In this document: positions 11,801-24,574 of the stretch, piece after piece | Numbering within the stretch: the first letter of the stretch is position 1 | Layout of the letters: each line of letters opens with the position of its first letter | From: Imbricaverruca yamaguchii | Taxonomy: Eukaryota; Arthropoda; Thecostraca; Neoverrucidae | DNA: 64,000 nt | Direction: 5' to 3' | Assembly (NCBI GenBank): GCA_034440575.1 | Contig: JAOTOL010001644.1 | Span: 3,237,501-3,301,500, forward strand | The notes under the pieces: generated by a model | Seen by the model: the letters and a program-made list of their open reading frames with translations, nothing else | The model's database searches: none | Told to the model about the DNA's origin: nothing | Program-made: the position numbers and the translations under genes

Positions 11801-13174
11801 ATGGAAGGTCCGGCTGTGCCCGTCGTCCACACTCGGCGATCTCAGCAAAACTAGGTTTTCCAATTGCACGCACCTCTTCCATCGTCTTGTTACAGGTCCC
11901 GACCCAGGAGATATCCTACATCACCTCCTGGGTCTACATGCAAACAGCAATTCAATTAAACAACATTCACGCAATTCAATGCTTGCATATTTCGACACAG
12001 ACCAGGACATACACTTCTGTACACATCCATACCTATCGATGGACAATATATATATATATATACTTACATATAAGGGGAGGCCTAATTATGCACGGTTAGT
12101 TTCACGCACACTTCCCAAATCACCAAAACCTCCGCCCATGATAAAATATCAAAGCCACATACCACACTGTCTGCATACCACTCAATTCGAAGCTCATTTA
12201 AACGGAACGATAAGGAACACTATCAAACATTATCTTGCCTACGGCACACGTAGGTTCACGAACACCAGAGCGACCAAGCACAGCACAAGATAAGGATCGC
12301 GTTTTACAAACGTAGCACCGGATATTTTTCTTGGGATGAGTATTGCCTCCATTCTGTTGCGTAAGCCCTGTCCGTTTGTCGTTTGCCTATCACTCGCAAT
12401 TTGTCAACATCATATCGCTCTCCTTATTGCTTGCTTTGTCCAAACCGTGACAACGAATCATTTTGTCGGGATGATTATTGTCACCACTTTGTCCAGTTTG
12501 TCCTCTTTAGGATTGGAAAGATAGACTGTTCCTAGAATTGCATCATTGAGAACGTCGTGCTCTCTGGAAAATGATCCACCCATTTTTTATTTGGAGGTCG
12601 AATGGTGCTGCTTGACAAGGAACTGTTCTTTGACAAAGTATTCCAGATTCAATGGAAAATGCAGACTGACGTAACGGGTTTGTAAATATAGTTCCGAATT
12701 CGATTATCGAACAATTTCCCTCTCCACGTTCATAACTATAATGCACAAATTAGTCGTTACTTGGGTTTAAAGGGCGCAATTGATGCAATGGTGATATAGC
12801 GCTCATAACAAGTGTTCTCATACAAGAAATCATAAGTAAAATCGTGGTAAAATGGTACCATGTTGAGGTGTAAGCTCCCGCATACTGTCTCGGTTAAACA
12901 TTTCTTCGCAGTCAGCCGTTTAGAGGTATGGTGTGGTGCGTTCACATGTGCTACGGTCAGGACGGTCGTCTATCCCACACGTCTCGGCTTACAGGTGGGC
13001 ACCTCATCACAAATTATACCCTGGTCCTCTCCGTCCGTGGTTGGCCTATTACTCCCATATATTCACAACCCATTAACCCTATCACTTCGCGCCATATCTC
13101 ATGTGTACTCAGAAGTGCATTGTATGTTGCTTTCTTCACCATCGGCAGTACCGCGACGCGGCGGTTCCACACGC
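11801..13174. other. Spacer and likely ACADL 3' UTR
   Basis: There is a short (AT)n run at about 12045-12063. A minus-strand AATAAA lies at 12586-12591, about 585 bases past the ACADL stop, and could be its poly(A) signal. No separate gene is supported. Confidence 0.4.
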
Positions 13175-13249
13175 CTACTTCTTGGAGACGACATCGCGGG
13201 CGATTAGCTCCCGCATGATCTCGTTGCTGCCACCGTAGATGGTCTGCAC
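13175..13249 (-). CDS. ACADL: ACADL last exon
   Basis: 24 codons plus TAG, from VQTIYGGSNEIM to RDVVSKK. The acceptor is GGTGTTTCAG|GTGCAG, phase 0. It holds the GGSNE segment that marks the long-chain subfamily. Confidence 0.92.
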   Translation of the reverse strand: MQTIYGGSNEIMRELIARDVVSKK

Positions 13250-16200
13250 CTGAAACACCGCCGGCGTCAGTCAGTCCTCACGCACGCGCACAGATCGTTG
13301 GGGACGGCGATGGCTGATTGGTTAAGGTGTTGAGCTTCGGATGTCAAGGTCCCGGGTTCAACACTCGTGCCACTCTGGGCATTTTCCAATCCCTCGGCCC
13401 ATCGGCGAAACAGTGGAAGGCGCCATCAGCCGTGATTACGTATAAAGTGCGTCGTAAACCACCAAATAATTGATTATTTGGGTTTAAGGGCGTGCCGACT
13501 ACGAGCTCATTTAGCGCCCAATAAAATTAACAACAAGCACAGGTCGCTGACCACCCTGTCAGACATTAGCCACCTAGTTAGCGGGACAACATATTCGTCA
13601 CAGTGTGAGCCCACTCTCTGTCGCTAACAATTCATTGTGCCTACAGGATCATGCATGGAGTTAAATAGTCAGCTTTATTGAATGCCATGCATCGATAATA
13701 AATTCACAGCTTTTCTTTAGAAATAATAAAGCACACCACCATCACGTCTGGCATGCGAACATGTGATTGTAATGCCAATTTCATGCTGATATATTATTCA
13801 TTATCAGTTTTTGAGGCCGGGCGATTTTCATTCCGCTAACTTCAATGATGGACGTTATCGAATTAACATCCGGATAAGAAACACGCTTTACGTTGATGGA
13901 AAGACTAATATATTTTTAGCCCAAATTCCGCGTGGTCGCACATAGTTTGAAAAAGGCAAATGCGATTTGAAGATAGCAACCAATGTAGTGGAAATCCAAC
14001 CAAGCCCGAACTGATTTCGAGCAATTTGTTGCACGGCTTTATGCAATCTCTGAGTGGCTGAACACAATTTCGATTCGGTTTACAGCAACCTCGGCGCGGT
14101 TGGTCCACATACGGAGATAGCGCAGTGTATATATTTATAGAGCTAACACAAACAATATCGACACTATTGTGCAGCATTTTTCATTGAGCATCGTCTGATC
14201 GGCAGGAGTAGGACCAATCTCAGCGAAGTGAGAGCAATTCAACAGCATAAATACGTGGTGCATTTGTCAGCCGCTGCTTCCTATCCAGCAGGTGCTGCGT
14301 CGAGACAAATGAGACAGCCAATTTAGCAGATGTAACGAAAACGCCACCCAGGTGTGGCCCCGGCCGCATAGACATCACGACACGTGCTCCTGTGACTCCA
14401 GCCAGTGCCGGCGGAAAACTGAGGCAGTGAGATGAAGGTGGCGGTGACTTTAACAGATCAAGTGGAAGCAATGTCGAAGTACACCCGGCAGCGCACGGCA
14501 GCGAGATCAGTGACTGGGCATTCCGAATGCAATTGTTTTAGCTGATGTGTAAAACCATGCATACCGCTGACTGAAACCGCATTAATGAATGCTGGACATT
14601 TATACAATAACCACGCATGATAGCTACCTACATATTGACACGGTATTTGTTTTATGCCATCGCGGAAAGTTTCTGCGACTGATAGCCTTCAGCTAACGAG
14701 AGACATGCATGAATTGTAACCCATGCACACGGACAAGGCTATTACACAGTGGTGGAGCAGCTATTTTTTTCTCTTTCTAATGTCGACCCCTGTTTCGTAT
14801 GCAGTAGCCTATCCTATTTGGCTACACGCACTGTTACAGGCTCGATTGCTATTGGGCTTTCCCATCGCCAACTATTCAAAAGTTAGGACAGCCAGCTTAG
14901 GAATGCCTCAGGATGCCAATATACATGTCATTACTCTCCACACCTACAGTTCACTATAACTATTTGCATCTTTTTTTTTTTTTTTTTTTTTTGCAGACAG
15001 GCCACCACTAGTTATTAGTAGAAGTAGCCCCAGGAGCACCTCAGCTAGGTAGCAAGCTAGTAACGCCAAGGCACTCCTGGGACCACAAAGTGAAAAGTGT
15101 TATGAGGGGAAAAGTGTACATACATGTGCACTATCACAAAAATATGTGTGACAGTGTCTCAGCATATCCACACACATGAAACATGTATACCTAAACTTAC
15201 TTCACATACATAAATACATGCACTCACACATACATACAAATATATATACATACACATATACTAGCATGTACATAAGTATACACTGATCTGCATCCATGCA
15301 CATCCATTCACAAACATGCACACAGTAGCACACAGCTGAAATCACATGCAATTAATCATATAGGTACAAATGCATCATCGCATATGCATTTACTTGTTTG
15401 TCCAGCTTTACTCATATATATGTATCATACATATCAACCTACATATATCTTCTCCTTTTTGTAATGTGAAATTGTTAATTTTACTAACCATTTGGCTTGA
15501 GATGTATAAGCCAATAAAATATGTTCTGATAACTATTTTTATATCTTCTTTCTTAATAGGTACATGATTACAGGAGGGAAATTTTGTACCAATGATAGTA
15601 TTCCAAGTTCTTGGTGCTATAAATGATATGGAATGAAGTCTATAGCTTTTTGATGAAAAAGGTACATGGAAATGTTCAGCATGCCTCAAGTTACTTGGTG
15701 ATGAGTATTTGAACATATTCATTACAGTGATTGGTAATGTTTGATTAAGAAATCTGTGAAGTAGTAGTATGTTCTGTTCTTGTACAATATGAGGGAACTT
15801 CAATATGTTATATTTGACAAATAGTTCATTTGTAGGATATGAATAGTGCTGATTATCTATGATTTGCAACGCCCTTTTTGTATTTCAACAATTCTGTCTA
15901 ATCGTGTTGGAAAATTGTTTCCCCATATTAATTCACAATAATTGAAATATGGAAGAATCAAAGTAATATATAAATATTTCAATTCACGACTTGTGATAAA
16001 GAATTTTGCTCTTCCTATTATTCCTAGATTTCTGCTAGTTTTTGCAGCAACATATGCTATGTAAAATTTCCATGTTAATTTTTCATCAACTATTACTCCA
16101 AGATATGTGATTTGCTGTTTCCTATGAACTATTTGAGAATGTATTGCAATATTTAAGTCAGCACGAGGCATACTGGAGTAAATTTGGTAGTTTGTTTTGT

Positions 16201-19200
16201 TGACATTCAGTGATAATCTATTGGCCTGAAACCATTCAGTCATTCCTGATACATTGGCATTGACTTTAATTTGTAATTCCCCAATATTCGTAGCTTTGAT
16301 CATGACAGCAGCATCATCAGCAAATAAATAGAATGTTCCATCTAAAGAATTACCCAAATCGTTAATGTATATAAGGAAGAGTAGTGGACCGAGGATGGAG
16401 CCTTGTGGAACTCCCATAATAATGCACTCTGCATCTGAGACTACATCATTAATTTTAGTTTGCTGATATCGATGTTTTAAATAAGAATGCAATATCATGA
16501 GCAGAGTTCCTGATATGCCAATATGTTGTATTTTTTAAGTAAAATTTCCATGTTCACAGCATCAAAGGCTTTTTTCAAGTCAATATAGAGACCACATGTA
16601 AGTTCTTACTTTTCCAAAGATGTTGTAATTTCGTCATACATGTGAGCAATCAGGATGTATGTGCTATGTTTTTTTTCTAAATCCAAATTGGAGAGTGCTG
16701 AGTATATTATTCAGCTCTAGATAAGATAAGAGGTAAGAATATACCATTTTTTCAAGAATTTCTGAAAATACTGATAGCATAGAAATTGGCCTATAATTTG
16801 TGGATTTGTTCAATTCTCCTGATTTAAATATGGGGATAACTATGGCTTGTTTTAGTTGCTTAGGAAAATCTCCACTTCTGAGACAGAGGTTAAAGAAGTG
16901 GGTGATTTGTGTCAGGATACTTTTATATGTCAGTAAGAGAGTTTTTGTGCTGATGCCACCAGCCCCTCCTCCAACAGTGTTCAGTGACTTTATAATTGTT
17001 TCGACTTGGATTTCATTAGTATACATTTCTTCATCAAATGGATGCACCAGGATACTGCGTCATTCACAATTGTGGGGTACACACGAACAGACAGGCCCCC
17101 TCTCCTCCGTGGTGCGGAGCATGTATTCCAAAACGTGATGATTAATGTGTTCACTTGATTGTGCCCCTAAGAAGATCTGCAGCTGACCGTGGACCCACGA
17201 AATACTCTGTGGAACCTAGCAAGACAAATCCACCAAACCACTATTAGAGAGGCGCTAAATGGCAACCATGGATAAATGCAACGAGGCAGCTAACCGACAG
17301 AAACTCTGCTGCTGTAAATGACGCCGGGAAACAGTACGCACAGCACGGGCGATGCAACTGGCCTTCAGGAGTCACATCACATCTACGTCAGCGAGATGTT
17401 CAGCCTGTACGTGAGCGGGCCGGGGGCCGCTCAATAGCCAGCGAGCGTGTCGCCGGTACGGTGCGTGGCTCAAGGGGACCAACTGTCATAACCAACGGTA
17501 AGCGAGCGTGTCACCCGAACGGTGCGAGGCTCAAGGGGACCAACTGTCATAACCAACGGTCAGCGAGCGTGTCACCCGCACGGTGCGAGGCTCAAGGGGA
17601 CCAACTGTCATAACCAACGGTCAGCGAGCGTGTCACCCCCACGGTGCGAGGCTCAAAGGGACCAACTGCCATAACCAACGGTCAGCGAGCGTGTCACCCC
17701 CACGGTGCGAGGCTCAAAGGGACCAACTGTCACAACCAACGGTCAGCGAGCGTGTAGTCCGTACGGTGCGAGGCTCAAGGGGACCAACTGTCACAATAAT
17801 TGTAGTAACATCTAAAAACACGACAATGACGCTATCTACCATATATAACGTCATAACTATGTCATGTTGAGAGGCAAAATTCGTGAAAAGGTTCAAGATT
17901 GATGCAAAATACGATTGCAATAATCGGCCATGCCGGTGAGGTTAAAATCATCATTGATAATGTGACCTGGTGTCAAGACACCGAAAGGCTAACGCTTATG
18001 TCAGAAAATCGAACAGTGATGAAAATTCCGACGCGGTCGCCGTTTCCGAATGCCATCTAGAAGTGCTTCAGTGTGCTGAAACCAGCTGCTGGGTGCAGGA
18101 AATCTCACAACGGCACAATAATAGTCGACAGTAGATGATCGGTACAGAGGTGCTGCACAGGCTGGAAAGACTGGTCGAGTGGTGGTCAGAGACCCTACGT
18201 GTGATCACGCCACCACGGACCGCAGCCACGAAGGAAAATGCGGCAAAAGAACGTCACCACGGCAACGACTACCTGTCAAAAGGCTATTCAAGCAGACATC
18301 AAATCACGAGAACTGCCAAAACGTGCGAAAAAAACGTGAGCAAGAACACGTACAGGGGATTATCACGCTACCTATGTTCTCCGAGAGGGCATCCAGCAAA
18401 AGCCTGTATTTCCGGCGCTGAGGCAGACCACAAGGTAATCTTAAACCAAATAATAACTTATACCACACACCAACCTTGGCATCCACGTAGGCCTTGCAGA
18501 TGGGATACTCCCACATGTACCCCCAGCCGCCATGTAGCTGCACACACTCGTAGGCGATGCGGTTCTGCAGGTCCGTGATCCAGTACTTGTTCATGGAGGC
18601 CATGGAGCCGTCCAGCTTCCCCTTGGCGTGCAGCTCGAGGCACTGGTCGGTGAAGGCGCGACACACGGTCAGCTCCGTCTTCATCGCCGCCAGGCGGTGC
18701 TGGATCGTCTGTGGAACACGGCAGCACAGTCAAACGCGGCCGTCTGTGTGGTACGGCAGCACCACCAGACGTGCGAGATGTGGTCGTCTGTGGAGACGGC
18801 GACACCACCAAATACTGCCGACGGCGAGGGACGGGGTGGCACTGTAATGGTGTAGGCTCCCGAGTGTGGCTGGGAACGACACCATTAGGTAAAGTCGCCA
18901 GTGCGGACGAAATACGCTCGCTAGCTCTCACTGTGCCATCGAAGGACGGGTGGGTAAATTACTTTTATAATGTCCAAAGCTGACCCGGAAAGCATTTCTA
19001 TTTAGTGTACACCGCCAGGCCCAATGTTTATACTTCAGCCTGATCTTGGCGACGAAATCAATGATCGAGGGGGCCGACTCAATGACTAAGGGCATGTATA
19101 AAGTGACACTCCAGGTTATAAGTGACGTTGCCACCGGACATGGCGGTCCGGGATCGAAGCTTGAAAACCGGCGGCCGAACGGTGGCGTGAAGGCGAATTC

Positions 19201-22200
19201 GCTTGAAAACGAAGGTGACGCTCGATACCTGAGTGACGAGAAAATGCCTCACGACAGCCGAAATCAGCATCCAATCGGTAAAACAGTGGCTCTCCACAAT
19301 CCAGACGCACAGGGGGGCAGGGCGGCATAGGGTGAGTGAAAGGGAGGGATTTAAACCGAACGAAGCACGCCCGTCTCACCTGCAGGTTGCTCAGGGTCTT
19401 CCCGAACGCCTTCCTGTTGAGCACGTATTCGCGTGTCTCCTCGAACGCCCACTCGGAGCTGGCCATCGCTAGGGTGCCGATCAGCAGGCGCTCCTGTGGC
19501 AGCTCCTTCATCAGCTGGAAGAAGCCGGCGTTCTCCTTGCCCAGCAGCGCCGTCTTGGGCAGGCGCAGGTCCTCGAAGAACAACTCGGCTGTGTCCTGCG
19601 CCTTCATTCCCATCTTCTGCAGCTTCTGTCCCTTGCGGAAGCCGGGCATGCCCTCTTCGACGAGGAAGAGGCTGATGCCGTGCGCCGGCGACTTGGCCAT
19701 GGCGTTGGTGATAGCCACCACGATGACCACGTCGCACATGTAGCCGTTGGTGATGAACACCTTGCTGCCGTTCATGATGTAGTCGTCTCCGTCCTTGACG
19801 GCGGTGGTACGCACTCCCTGAAGATCGCTGCCGGCCATGCCCGGCCGTTACACAGTAAATTGGCCAGTGGTCAGTGCGGCTGCTTCGGCTTCAAACACAT
19901 TCCAGCGAACCTTGCCTTACCGTGTTTTAGCTGATGCAATATCTTACCGGCATTGGGTCCTCAGGCACGCCACCGGTTTAATGCGACGTCTTCATAGGAC
20001 ACACAATCTCAGGAAGTCTACTGTAGCATAGGATACACAATCTCAGGAAGTCTACTGTAGCATAGGATACACAATCTCAGGAAGTCTACTGTAGCATTGG
20101 ATACACATCAGGAAGTCTACTGTAGCATGTAATACACAACCGAACGGTCTACGTTTATTTTAGCATATGATACACAATCTCATGTCTGCTGTAGCATATG
20201 ATACAGAATGAGATGTGTAGCATATGATACACACCTCAGATGCTGTGGCATCTGAGGGTGTATATTGTAACACAGGATACACAATCTCAGAACGTCTATT
20301 GTAACATAGGATACAATCTCAGGACGTCTACTTCAACATAGGATACACATAAATAATAATAAAATAATAAACCTGCAATATTTATGTGCTTCTTCTCTAA
20401 CATCTCATCTCCATATGTAGTCCGCAGAACAATGGAGTTCGTGCAGGGGCACTGTACCGCATATATACCTGATCACCACTTGGAGCAAAAACAAGATAAG
20501 CAAAGAATGAAATAAAAGACTTTCTAGCTGACAGCAGATATGTGGCACAGTGAATGAAGAAAAAACAGTATTGGCTGTCCCTTGACCCGCGACCGCCTGG
20601 GGCGGGGTTAAATCGGTCCCAACATCAGTTTTTTGTTGATAATTACCGAACGGTACACGCGACCACATCCACACTTGGCATACCTGTCATGTGAGCAATC
20701 CACATATCTTGACATAATATATTGTTAGAGTGTGAGGGAGTGGGATAGGTCACGATGACATCACCGGCGGCCAATGTATTGCGCGGCAATGGCCGGGGTA
20801 ACTTGAAAGTTACCCCGACTATGGCCAGGGTGGCCGAGGCATATTCTCCAGCCATGACCATGTTTTGGCCTTTGACAAGGTACCCCATATACGGTTAATG
20901 ATACAGCTTCAGGCCCATGGTATTGCGGGCAGCATCTTAAAATGAGTTGTGGCTTTCAGATAGACAACAAAGAGTGATGCTAAATGGTACAAAGTCATCA
21001 TGGCAAAATGTTCTTAGTGGAGTCCCCCAGGGGTCAATACTGGGGCCACTACTGTTCATTATATTTGTAAATAGCATTGAGAGTGGCCTAAGCAGTAAGG
21101 TTTTGAAATTTGCTGATGATTTGAAAGTCTTTGGGGCAATAACAGGTCAAAATGAGCATATCTCGCTGCAAAAAGACCTAGACGAACTTGTGAAGTGGTC
21201 CAAAGAATGGCAAATGAAATTTAATTTCGATAAGTGCAAAATCATGCATGTGGGTAAGCAGTATATGAAGGCTCCATACTTGATGGGTGGCCAAGTGCTA
21301 TCAGTGACTCAACAGGAGAAGGATTTAGGTGTCATTCTGAACACAAAATTGGGAGCATCAGAACAGACCAAGGAGGCCAGGAAGAAGGCACTTCGAATGC
21401 TTGGGACAATAAATAGGAATGTATCATACAGAAGTGAGGAAGTCATCAGGAAGCTTTACTGTGCATATGTCAGGCCACATTTGGAATACTGCATCCAAGC
21501 TTGGTCTCCTAGCTATGAAAAAGATTGTTGGCTTTTAGAGAGTGAGTACAAAAGAGGGCTACAAAAATGGTTAATGGCATAAGCAACCTGGCGAATGAGG
21601 AAAGATTGCAGAAATTGAATATGTTTTCATTTAGATATAGAAGGCTGAGAGATCTTATTGAGGTCTTGAAATTTGTCCATGGTCTGGAGAGGGGATATCT
21701 TGGGGAAATGTTTAATTTTAAAAAAAATGATTAGAGGTAATCAATTCAAAACCACAGCAGAACAAGGTTAAGACATTTTTTCATTAACAGGGTAGTAGAA
21801 CACTGGAACCAGCTGTCAGAAATTATTGCAAGTAGCAGCACATTGAACATCTTTAAAAACAGCATAGACAATCATTATAAGAATAGAGGGCTTGCTTTTC
21901 AGTATTATAAGGAGGGCTGATCGTCGGATATGGTGGGCAACTGGTTGAGTGTACACAGTGCAACCAAGAAGGGCCCTTGTGCCTCATAGTTGCACTAATC
22001 TTTCATTGTCTTTATGTCTTTATGACGTCATCAGTAAGCGTCTGCACGACTATCTGCGCATTTCTAGACGTATCTCCAACTTTACGCAGCCGCGTGCACT
22101 TCTATACAAATAGCAACGACTTCGACTTGACAGCTGGCAAATTCGACTTCACAGCTGGCAAGGTCGATCTGGCGGTCACCAGATCATCGAAAAAGGCCAT

Positions 22201-24530
22201 ATCCAAAAGACTGTGTCTGTACCAAACTCTTGTCCTCGCTCGTTGACTGCCCCTAACGGCGCATTCTACTGCCAATTGCAGCAACTATCTCGAAGAGCGT
22301 TCACAGTTCAACTATTCCAGCTGGCAGGCCACAGTGCAGTGCATCAGCTGGCCAGATCACTGTAGCGTACCATGTACCACTTTTGCTAGCCTAACACCAA
22401 TTCAGCCTGCCAACTAAGCACGCTGGCGCAGCGCAATGTCGGCGGCACGGCTGCCAAGGCGTGGCAGACGTCCGAGGTGGGCGGACGCCTCACCTGCCAG
22501 CGCCGGGCTCGGTCATTGCCAGCGCGCCGATCTTCTTGCCGGCGGTCATGTCGGGCAGCAGCCGTTCGATCTGCTCCTTGGTGCCGTAGTGCGATATGTA
22601 CGGCATGACTATGTCCGAGTGCATGGCGAACCCGGGGCCAGTGCAGTTGGCGTACGACCTGAATGCGCAGGCAGCGACACTTGTCTGTTCGCCGCTCAGA
22701 CGAGACGTGCGAGTCACTCGCGTCTCCGCCCGTCTACTATTCATGACATGCATCCATACGAGTACGACGGCGCGCGTCGAAGAAGGTACGCCAATGTGGA
22801 AACACGCATATCACGATTAGGTACATGACATGTCTAAGCTTGACCTCAATAAAAAGGATGACATGTCTGAGTCACTAACTTAATGGATAACGCTTTGATA
22901 GGGAATGGTCTTCGACGATCAAACAGGCAGCTGACCACGAAACACCACCGGACACACTTCAAAAACATCATCAGGCAGAATTGCTAAGATACAGGAATCA
23001 GGTTCTTGAACCTAAAATATGTGGAAAATGTATCCCAAATAAACACTATCTAACATATGGTTGGAATGGTCGTATATTGCTCATTTGACGGTGATCATCA
23101 CAAAAGTGAAGTCATTCGTTTTGGGAAAAAATAACCATAAATCGAAGGTGAAAACTAAAAAGTAACAAAGTGAACGCCACCGAGCAAAACCATGGATAAC
23201 AGATCCTCTTGAAATATACCTTGAATTCGATTCTAAGCCTCTTACATAGTAAGTTCTCTTCAAGCTGTGCTAAATCACTGTTCTCCAATCTGCTCTAAGC
23301 CACGAAATAAAATGTGTACACTCAGAAGATGTCATTTCACGGGCTCGCATTATCACTCACTGCTCCTCGAGCACGATGGCGGCGTCGAGCCAGTCGCCGC
23401 CGATGCCGCCGTGCTCAGCGGGCGTGTTGACGCCCAGCAGACCCTGCTCGCCCGCCTTCAGCCAGCACTCGCGGCTCACTTGGCCATCCTTCTCCCACCT
23501 GGGGCGGTATGCCGGGTACATTTGCGCCGTCCCTCTCAAACACGGGTCGACGGGCCGGATACCTCATTCCTCTATCAGCTAGGGAGATAGCCAGTACAGA
23601 TATTCTACACCTCTGGCATCCAGGCGACATACCACAGTTAAGAATGGACTTTCTTTTCCTGTCTGGTGAGGTGTGTCACAGTTACGGAAGCCTCATCTCT
23701 CTCCTGGCGATAAAGCAACCGACGTAACAGCCACGTATTACATCACAATTCGAGACTTGCTCTACAAACCCACCACAGCTGACGAACAAAAGTACGCCAT
23801 CGGTAACTGCTTCGTCCCATTTACCGCGATTGCATAGAACACCATACGAATGCATCCACAGATGTCCCCAGGACTGGACGGTTCTCGTGAAACGTGGGGA
23901 TGGCCGATGCAAAAAAAAACAGGCCGGCAAACAGCGTAGCAAACAAGCCAACAAGAATGAGGAAGGATATTCATATTCTCCAAACTAATATCCCTTGAAA
24001 TGAAATAAAATTTGAATATTTCTTTCTCAAATCCCTCAATCCACCAACATGTTCTAACAATACATGGGAGAAGAACATCTGACTTTGCTATAAGAAAGGT
24101 ATTTTTACTGCTTTCTGGCAGCAGGGAATACTTCAAACGATGAACAATCTGAGGAGAAACAATGAGTAGGCAAACATAGCAAAGTGATCCTGCTTCAAAC
24201 ATGACTTCAACTTGGCAAAAGAACGCAGTTCATCAAGTTGTCAACCTTGAATATGACCAATACTTCGCTATCATTTATTGAGATATCACTTTCTGATTTA
24301 ATCATTGTGTATTTTTCGTTTCTTTAGGAAATACTTCGAAAAGGAAGCTACAACACCTTGATCACGACTGCACTGCAATTCATATCAACAGCAAGCAGCC
24401 ACAAGGCAACCACTTACTGTGCATGGTTAGGCTTCACTTCAAGCTCGAAGAACTTCCTCACTGACTCGCGGAACATGTCGTGGTCAGAGTTGAACAGGGC
24501 CCGACCGCCGATGTCGGTCAGTTTGGGCAT
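13175..24530 (-). CDS. ACADL: Long-chain acyl-CoA dehydrogenase, mitochondrial (six exons, first exon missing)
   Basis: A flavoenzyme that makes the first alpha,beta double bond in long-chain acyl-CoA during mitochondrial beta-oxidation and passes electrons to ETF. Exons, in gene order on the minus strand, are 24530-24418, 23498-23361, 22658-22494, 19827-19380, 18708-18475 and 13249-13175. All have GT-AG ends and matching phases and give 390 residues plus stop. The product aligns by memory with mammalian ACADL from just after the targeting peptide to the end. Both family signatures are present: AMTEPGAGSDLQG (split by an intron after GAG) and QLHGGWGYMWEYP. At the C-terminus IYGGSNEIM has Gly where MCAD and SCAD carry their catalytic Glu. 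That is diagnostic of the long-chain type, which uses a Glu on helix G, probably the one in SSEW. The exon for the mitochondrial signal was not found; it should lie beyond 24530, probably past the 36-bp array. Confidence 0.93.
13300..13472 (+). mobile_element. tRNA-derived SINE in the last ACADL intron
   Basis: Same family as the copies at 3765 and 61859: GATGGCTGATTGGTTAAGGTG (A box), CCCGGGTTCAACACTCG (B box), then a shared body (CATTTTCCAATCCCTCGGCC) and an end near CGTCGTAAACCACC. It lies antisense to ACADL. Target-site duplications were not clear. Confidence 0.75.
14971..17090 (-). mobile_element. 5'-truncated Jockey/I-type LINE with poly(A) tail
   Basis: A reverse transcriptase can be read on the minus strand in three broken frames. 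About 17047-16664 covers NTVGGGAGGISTK and NYRPISMLSVFSEI. About 16600-16550 holds motif A (GLYIDLKKAFDAVN). About 16498-15857 holds GVPQGSILGPLL and the catalytic FADD, and 15869-15408 holds the C-terminal part. A 22-base T run at 14971-14992 is the poly(A) tail read from the other strand. At least two frameshifts and stops make it inactive. It sits in the last ACADL intron in the same direction as the gene. The 5' limit is uncertain by some tens of bases. Clade is inferred from the poly(A) end and RT style. Confidence 0.82.
17440..17800. repeat. 61-bp minisatellite, six copies
   Basis: Units begin AGCGAGCGTGT at 17440, 17501, 17562, 17623, 17684 and 17745, exactly 61 bp apart, with few changes. 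The array is inside the last ACADL intron. Confidence 0.95.
18475..18708 (-). CDS. ACADL: ACADL exon (C-terminal helical domain)
   Basis: 78 codons, phase 0 to 0, starting TIQHRLAAMKTEL and ending KAYVDAK. It contains the second family signature (QLHGGWGYMWEYP). The acceptor is TTCCACAG|ACG. The donor AAG|GTTGGT is weaker than usual but keeps GT. Confidence 0.92.
19380..19827 (-). CDS. ACADL: ACADL exon (beta domain and start of C-terminal domain)
   Basis: 448 bases completing the codon AG|C. It reads SDLQGVRTTAVKDGDDYIMN, then SKVFITNGYMCDVVIV, then KELPQERLLI and KAFGKTLSNLQ. The acceptor is ATGGCCGGCAG|C and the donor CAG|GTGAGA. The Glu in SSEW is the probable catalytic base by alignment with mammalian LCAD, from memory. 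Confidence 0.92.
19995..20345. repeat. 34-bp decaying minisatellite near an ACADL acceptor
   Basis: Units of CATAGGATACACAATCTCAG plus GAAGTCTACTGTAG, near perfect for the first three copies and then increasingly shortened and mutated to about 20345. It starts about 170 bp upstream, on the minus strand, of the 19827 splice acceptor. Confidence 0.85.
20866..22026 (+). mobile_element. CR1-like LINE, copy 2 (5'-truncated)
   Basis: It starts inside the RT at FDKVPH (motif A). A 211-residue open stretch at 20947-21582 holds GVPQGSILGPLLF, an intact FADD catalytic motif, KCKIMHVG, KDLGVILNTKLG and PHLEYCIQAWSP. It is closely related to copy 1 at 2335-4350 and uninterrupted where that copy carries a SINE. 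It ends near 22026 in TGTCTTTATGTCTTTATGA, an 8-bp period tail. It lies in an ACADL intron, antisense to the gene. The coding part is truncated and broken. Confidence 0.85.
22494..22658 (-). CDS. ACADL: ACADL exon (FAD/substrate region)
   Basis: 165 bases: SYANCTGPGFAMHSDIVM ... KKIGALAMTEPGAG. It ends inside the first acyl-CoA dehydrogenase signature. The acceptor is GCGCATTCAG|G and the donor GGCAG|GTGAGG. Confidence 0.92.
23361..23498 (-). CDS. ACADL: ACADL exon (N-terminal domain)
   Basis: 138 bases reading WEKDGQVSRECWLKAGEQG, then GVNTPAEHGGIGGDW and AIVLEEQ. The acceptor is ACCGCCCCAG|GTGG and the donor GAGCA|GTGAGT. Confidence 0.92.
24418..24530 (-). CDS. ACADL: ACADL exon (start of mature enzyme)
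   Basis: 113 bases reading MPKLTDIGGRALFNSDHDMF, then RESVRKFFELEVKPNHA. An acceptor (CCACATCGCAG) fits just before it, so the leading ATG is probably internal. The targeting peptide would be on an earlier exon. The donor is GCACA|GTAAGT. If translation started here the enzyme would lack a mitochondrial signal. Confidence 0.88.
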
Positions 24531-24574
24531 CTGCGATGTGGTCGGCCGGTAGTCGCTGCATCGTCTGTACGGAC

